NCBI GenBank assembly: GCA_944325615.1
Contig: CALVAU010000046.1
Location: 1-15,459, forward strand
Source of the DNA: Candidatus Gastranaerophilales bacterium
GTDB taxonomy: Bacteria; Cyanobacteriota; Vampirovibrionia; Gastranaerophilales; Gastranaerophilaceae
Direction: 5' to 3'
DNA length: 15,459 nucleotides
Shown here: positions 15,438 through 15,459 of the stretch, in pieces
How positions within the stretch are numbered: position 1 is the first letter of the stretch
Layout: every line of letters starts with the position of its first letter
Position numbers and translations under genes: made by a program
Notes under the pieces: model-generated
What the model was told of the DNA's origin: nothing
Database searches by the model: none
What the model saw: only the letters and a program-made list of their open reading frames with translations

Positions 15438-15459
15438 GTGAAAAACAAAATTATTATGT
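15438..15459 (+). CDS. Start of an unidentified gene, cut by the window end
   Basis: A GTG preceded at about 9 nt by AGAGG opens a frame reading MKNKIIM before the sequence ends. Seven codons are too few to identify a family. A lysine-pathway gene such as dapB would be a natural neighbour of dapA, but that is only a guess from context. Confidence 0.45.

Noticed and set aside
1..15459. Insertion sequences, prophage genes, CRISPR arrays, tRNA or rRNA genes
   Set aside because: No transposase, integrase, direct-repeat array, cloverleaf or rRNA-like segment was seen. Coding density is high and composition is even.

Overview
The window is AT-rich, gene-dense bacterial chromosome with no mobile element, RNA gene or CRISPR array that I can see. 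Three things point to a diderm bacterium with firmicute- or cyanobacteria-like RNA turnover: an RNase Y gene followed by ymdB, an LptC/LptA lipopolysaccharide-export pair, and a pilin-like protein whose C-terminal D-NG..PN..GKD-type segment recalls pilins of gut Melainabacteria (Gastranaerophilales/Vampirovibrionia). That lineage is my best guess, from recall and not from a search.

Layout. Positions 27-5227 (+) hold rny, ymdB, a PHP phosphoesterase, a pilin-like protein, a LOG-family nucleotide hydrolase and a HEAT-repeat protein, tightly packed and mostly overlapping or nearly so. A bidirectional terminator separates this run from apt and a processive family-2 glycosyltransferase on the minus strand (7152-5260). 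A divergent intergenic region then leads to a short HU gene (+) with a textbook promoter and terminator. Positions 14331-7725 (-) are one long convergent run: lptC, lptA, a TPR protein, dprA, topA, aroE. Divergent from lptC is dapA (+), and the first codons of another gene end the window.

Functional themes. The first cluster combines an RNA endonuclease, a cyclic-nucleotide phosphodiesterase, a PHP phosphoesterase and a nucleotide phosphoribohydrolase, next to adenine phosphoribosyltransferase, so RNA breakdown and purine salvage sit side by side. The second run mixes envelope export (LptC/LptA), DNA processing (DprA, TopA) and shikimate synthesis (AroE). DapA starts the lysine/diaminopimelate branch.

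Main oddity. Three conserved housekeeping genes, HU, topA and dapA, each carry one internal in-frame TAA. The reading frame is otherwise intact on both sides, there is no indel, and family motifs are kept. All three are TAA, never TAG or TGA, yet TAA is also the normal terminal stop of about seven genes here. Sequencing or assembly error, strain-specific nonsense mutation, and context-dependent readthrough or suppression are all open; error is the default explanation.
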